Source of the DNA: Verrucomicrobiota bacterium
GTDB taxonomy: Bacteria > Verrucomicrobiota > Kiritimatiellia > JAAZAB01
Reading direction: 5' to 3'
DNA: 6,170 nucleotides
NCBI GenBank assembly: GCA_018896395.1
Contig: JAHIMN010000210.1
Coordinates: 1 to 6,170 of the forward strand
Part shown: piece by piece, positions 4,566 through 6,170 of the stretch
Position numbering within the stretch: position 1 is the first letter of the stretch
Layout: each line of letters begins with the position of its first letter
The notes under the pieces: model-generated
Database searches by the model: none
Told to the model about the DNA's origin: nothing
What the model saw: only the letters and a program-made list of their open reading frames with translations
Made by a program: the position numbers and the translations under genes

Positions 4566-5906
4566 TTAAATCAAGTATTGGTCCACAATTTCCTCCGTGG
4601 CGTTCGGCATGACGCCGACGGCCCGGGCCAGGTCAATTATGGTATAGCGCTCGCGCATCTGGTGCGCATGCCCCGCGGCGGCCAGGAACCGGTCGCGGGT
4701 ACAACCGATATCCTCCAGGCGATGCGCGGCGCCTGCCGCGCGCAGACACTGCTTGATGGCCGCCGCCGTCCGCGTCATTGGCTTCAGCTCCGTACGCAGG
4801 CGGTCCCACAGCGCGCTTTCCTGCTGTAGCCGCTGAACGGCGCGTTCGGCTTTGCGGCGTTTAAGCGCATGCTCTTCCTCCACGACGGCGGTCAACGACT
4901 GCCAGTAGGCCTCATCAGTGGGTTCGGCGCGGAGTTGGAAGCATGGCGCATCGAGCGCCAGGACGCGCTCGTACAGTGCGCAGGCGAAAATCGTGCCCAG
5001 GCCCACCTGGCGGCCGTGATAGTCGTGCGGCACACCGTGGATGGCGGCGGTCATGTCCAGCACGTGGGAAATCATGTGCTCGCCGCCGGAGGCCGGGAAA
5101 GAGGTGCCGGCCATGGTCATGGAAACCCCGGAATAAATCAGGGCTTGGAAGAGCGCTTCGATCGCATAGGGCTCCCGCGCGCGGATCGCTTCCGGGTGCG
5201 CCATATAGGCCGGCTCCAGCGCGCGAATCAGTTGCGCGCAGACGGCGCAGTAATACTCATTGAACAGCAACTGGTTGAGCTTCCAGTCGGTCATGCTGAC
5301 CGGCTTGGCCAGGACATCGCCGAAACCGGCGGCGGTCAGCTCATAGGGGGCCTGCTGAATCACGGAGGGATCCGCCGCAATGACCCGCGGTACTGTTCCA
5401 TTGAGTACGCGCTTTACGCCGCGAATGGATGGCGCGATGTTGTTCGAGGCGTAGCCGTTCATGGAAGCCGACGTGGGAACAACGGCGTACGGAAGTTTCG
5501 CGTCGCAGGCCTGCCACTTGCCCGGCGACGTGGCGATCCATTTGACCAGGTCGCTGATCGTGCCGCTGCCGACGGCCAGGAAGCCGTCGCAAGGCGCCAG
5601 CCGGGAACACAGGGCATTCCGGGTGATGTCGTCGCAGATGGGACCGCCATGCGGAGCGTCCGGCACGATAAAGGCCTGAACAATTCTGCCGGCCTGATTC
5701 AGGACGGTCTCGCATTCACGGCCGACCAGGGGATAGGTCCGTTCGTCGGCCACAAGATTTATACGTCGGCCGGCGAGATGCCGATCCAGCATGGCGGGCA
5801 ACTGCTGGATGGCCGTTGCGCAATAAATGACGGCACGGATGGGGATCGAATGCGTTTTACCGCATTCGCAGGCGAACGATTGGCCAAGCAGGTCGGCAGG
5901 GTTCAT
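4566..5906 (-). CDS. egsA: sn-glycerol-1-phosphate dehydrogenase (EgsA/AraM family)
   Basis: Enzymes of this family reduce dihydroxyacetone phosphate to sn-glycerol-1-phosphate with NAD(P)H. This gives the backbone of archaeal lipids and, in bacteria such as Bacillus, of heptaprenylglyceryl phosphate. The protein belongs to the iron-type alcohol dehydrogenase superfamily. Visible motifs are CECGKTH (about 13-19), the nucleotide-binding GSGTISD (113-119), PTSASMNGYAS (144-154), GFGD with a likely metal ligand D197, GGEHMISH with H277, and YHGRQVGLGT with H297. At 446 aa it is longer than AraM of B. subtilis (about 394 aa). The extra length is mainly a charged helical C-terminal third (about 330-446). 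It is cytosolic, with no membrane segments. The start at 5906 is required to keep the CECGKTH region; its ribosome-binding site is weak. It lies 91 nt after a probable aldolase gene on the same strand. The family call is secure; G1P specificity is inferred. Confidence 0.9.
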   Translation of the reverse strand: MNPADLLGQSFACECGKTHSIPIRAVIYCATAIQQLPAMLDRHLAGRRINLVADERTYPLVGRECETVLNQAGRIVQAFIVPDAPHGGPICDDITRNALCSRLAPCDGFLAVGSGTISDLVKWIATSPGKWQACDAKLPYAVVPTSASMNGYASNNIAPSIRGVKRVLNGTVPRVIAADPSVIQQAPYELTAAGFGDVLAKPVSMTDWKLNQLLFNEYYCAVCAQLIRALEPAYMAHPEAIRAREPYAIEALFQALIYSGVSMTMAGTSFPASGGEHMISHVLDMTAAIHGVPHDYHGRQVGLGTIFACALYERVLALDAPCFQLRAEPTDEAYWQSLTAVVEEEHALKRRKAERAVQRLQQESALWDRLRTELKPMTRTAAAIKQCLRAAGAAHRLEDIGCTRDRFLAAAGHAHQMRERYTIIDLARAVGVMPNATEEIVDQYLI

Positions 5907-5913
5907 CTCAAGA

Positions 5914-6010
5914 AATGCAGAAGGCAGAATGCAGAATGAAGAAACAAAATCTTAATCGATCACGCGTTGCGCTTGATAAATTCTGCATTCTACATTCTTA
6001 ATTCTGCCTT
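5914..6010. repeat. Imperfect inverted repeat of GCAGAAT units
   Basis: AAGGCAGAAT (5921-5930) is perfectly repeated in inverse as ATTCTGCCTT (6001-6010). Both arms contain further GCAGAATG-type units (5915-5945 and 5980-6000), so several registers can pair, around a loop of about 50 nt. The right arm enters the end of the upstream leftward gene and supplies its last codons and TAA stop. The left arm lies just before the egsA start. It may be a terminator-like structure, an RNA stability element or a dispersed intergenic repeat. Confidence 0.6.
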
Positions 6011-6170
6011 AAAAAGAACTTGCGGACGGCTTCCAGCTGGCCGGCGCTACCCAGGTAGCGGTTCTTTTCGGCGATGTAGTTGGCATATTCAACCATAAAC
6101 ACCTTGCCCGGCGGCCGCAAATCAAAATTCTCCGGGTGTTCCTTGAAATATTCACGGTGCACGCGGCACC
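5998..6170 (-). CDS. C-terminal end of a probable class II ketose-bisphosphate aldolase (partial)
   Basis: The last 56 residues of a gene entering from the right edge are visible, reading leftward to TAA at 6000-5998. The segment contains REYFKEHPENFDLR, then a helix (KVFMVEYANYIAEKNRY), then LGSAGQLEAVRKFF. This resembles the C-terminal end of class II fructose-bisphosphate aldolases, where an HPE-FD-R segment is followed by a helix and an FGTAGQ-type ending. The catalytic barrel lies outside the window, so the assignment rests on this tail alone. If it is correct, the enzyme forms or consumes dihydroxyacetone phosphate, the substrate of the glycerol-1-phosphate dehydrogenase downstream. The final residues FLRQN are encoded by the right arm of the repeat at 5914-6010, suggesting that the repeat altered the end of the gene. 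Other carbohydrate enzymes cannot be excluded. Confidence 0.5.
   Translation of the reverse strand, partial: CRVHREYFKEHPENFDLRPPGKVFMVEYANYIAEKNRYLGSAGQLEAVRKFFLRQN

Noticed and set aside
4869..5939. Long open frame on the plus strand opposite egsA (356 codons)
   Set aside because: It is the antisense shadow of a clearly recognisable dehydrogenase; its residues follow the high-GC complementary codons and match no family.

Overview
The window reads as chromosomal DNA from a moderately GC-rich bacterium. Two housekeeping or metabolic blocks flank a short accessory stretch. The lineage cannot be fixed from this sequence. The bacterial sn-glycerol-1-phosphate dehydrogenase, the style of PriA and the abundant palindromic intergenic repeats would fit a PVC-type bacterium (Verrucomicrobiota/Kiritimatiellota/Lentisphaerota) or a similar environmental genome, but this is a low-confidence inference.

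Layout: 1-139 is a leader with a possible promoter and a possible RNA fold. 140-2353 (+) is priA, the replication-restart helicase. 2354-2658 has no convincing gene and is filled with nested inverted repeats and small GC-rich hairpins. 2655-2870 (-) is the N-terminal half of a Vsr mismatch endonuclease that stops where a hairpin repeat begins. 2871-3121 is AT-richer and holds two 40-bp dyad-symmetric elements in direct orientation. 3122-4447 (-) is a three-gene operon, transcribed from the right, that I read as a toxin-antitoxin-chaperone (TAC) system: a small MqsR/RelE-like toxin, an MqsA/HigA-like HTH antitoxin without zinc cysteines and with an aromatic C-terminal tail, and a SecB-like chaperone. 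Its promoter region (about 4474-4503) carries a perfect 14-bp palindrome. 4566-5906 (-) is sn-glycerol-1-phosphate dehydrogenase (EgsA/AraM family). 5998-6170 (-) is the C-terminal end of a gene entering from the right edge, probably a class II ketose-bisphosphate aldolase.

How the genes work together: in the TAC model the toxin is held by the antitoxin, the antitoxin folds or survives only when its tail is bound by the SecB-like chaperone, and the antitoxin represses the operon through the palindrome. The genes overlap by 4 nt (toxin/antitoxin) and 26 nt (antitoxin/chaperone), which implies translational coupling. On the right, an aldolase producing dihydroxyacetone phosphate would sit just upstream of the enzyme that reduces it to sn-glycerol-1-phosphate. 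The vsr remnant, which has no methyltransferase beside it, and the TAC cassette look like acquired DNA lodged between core genes.
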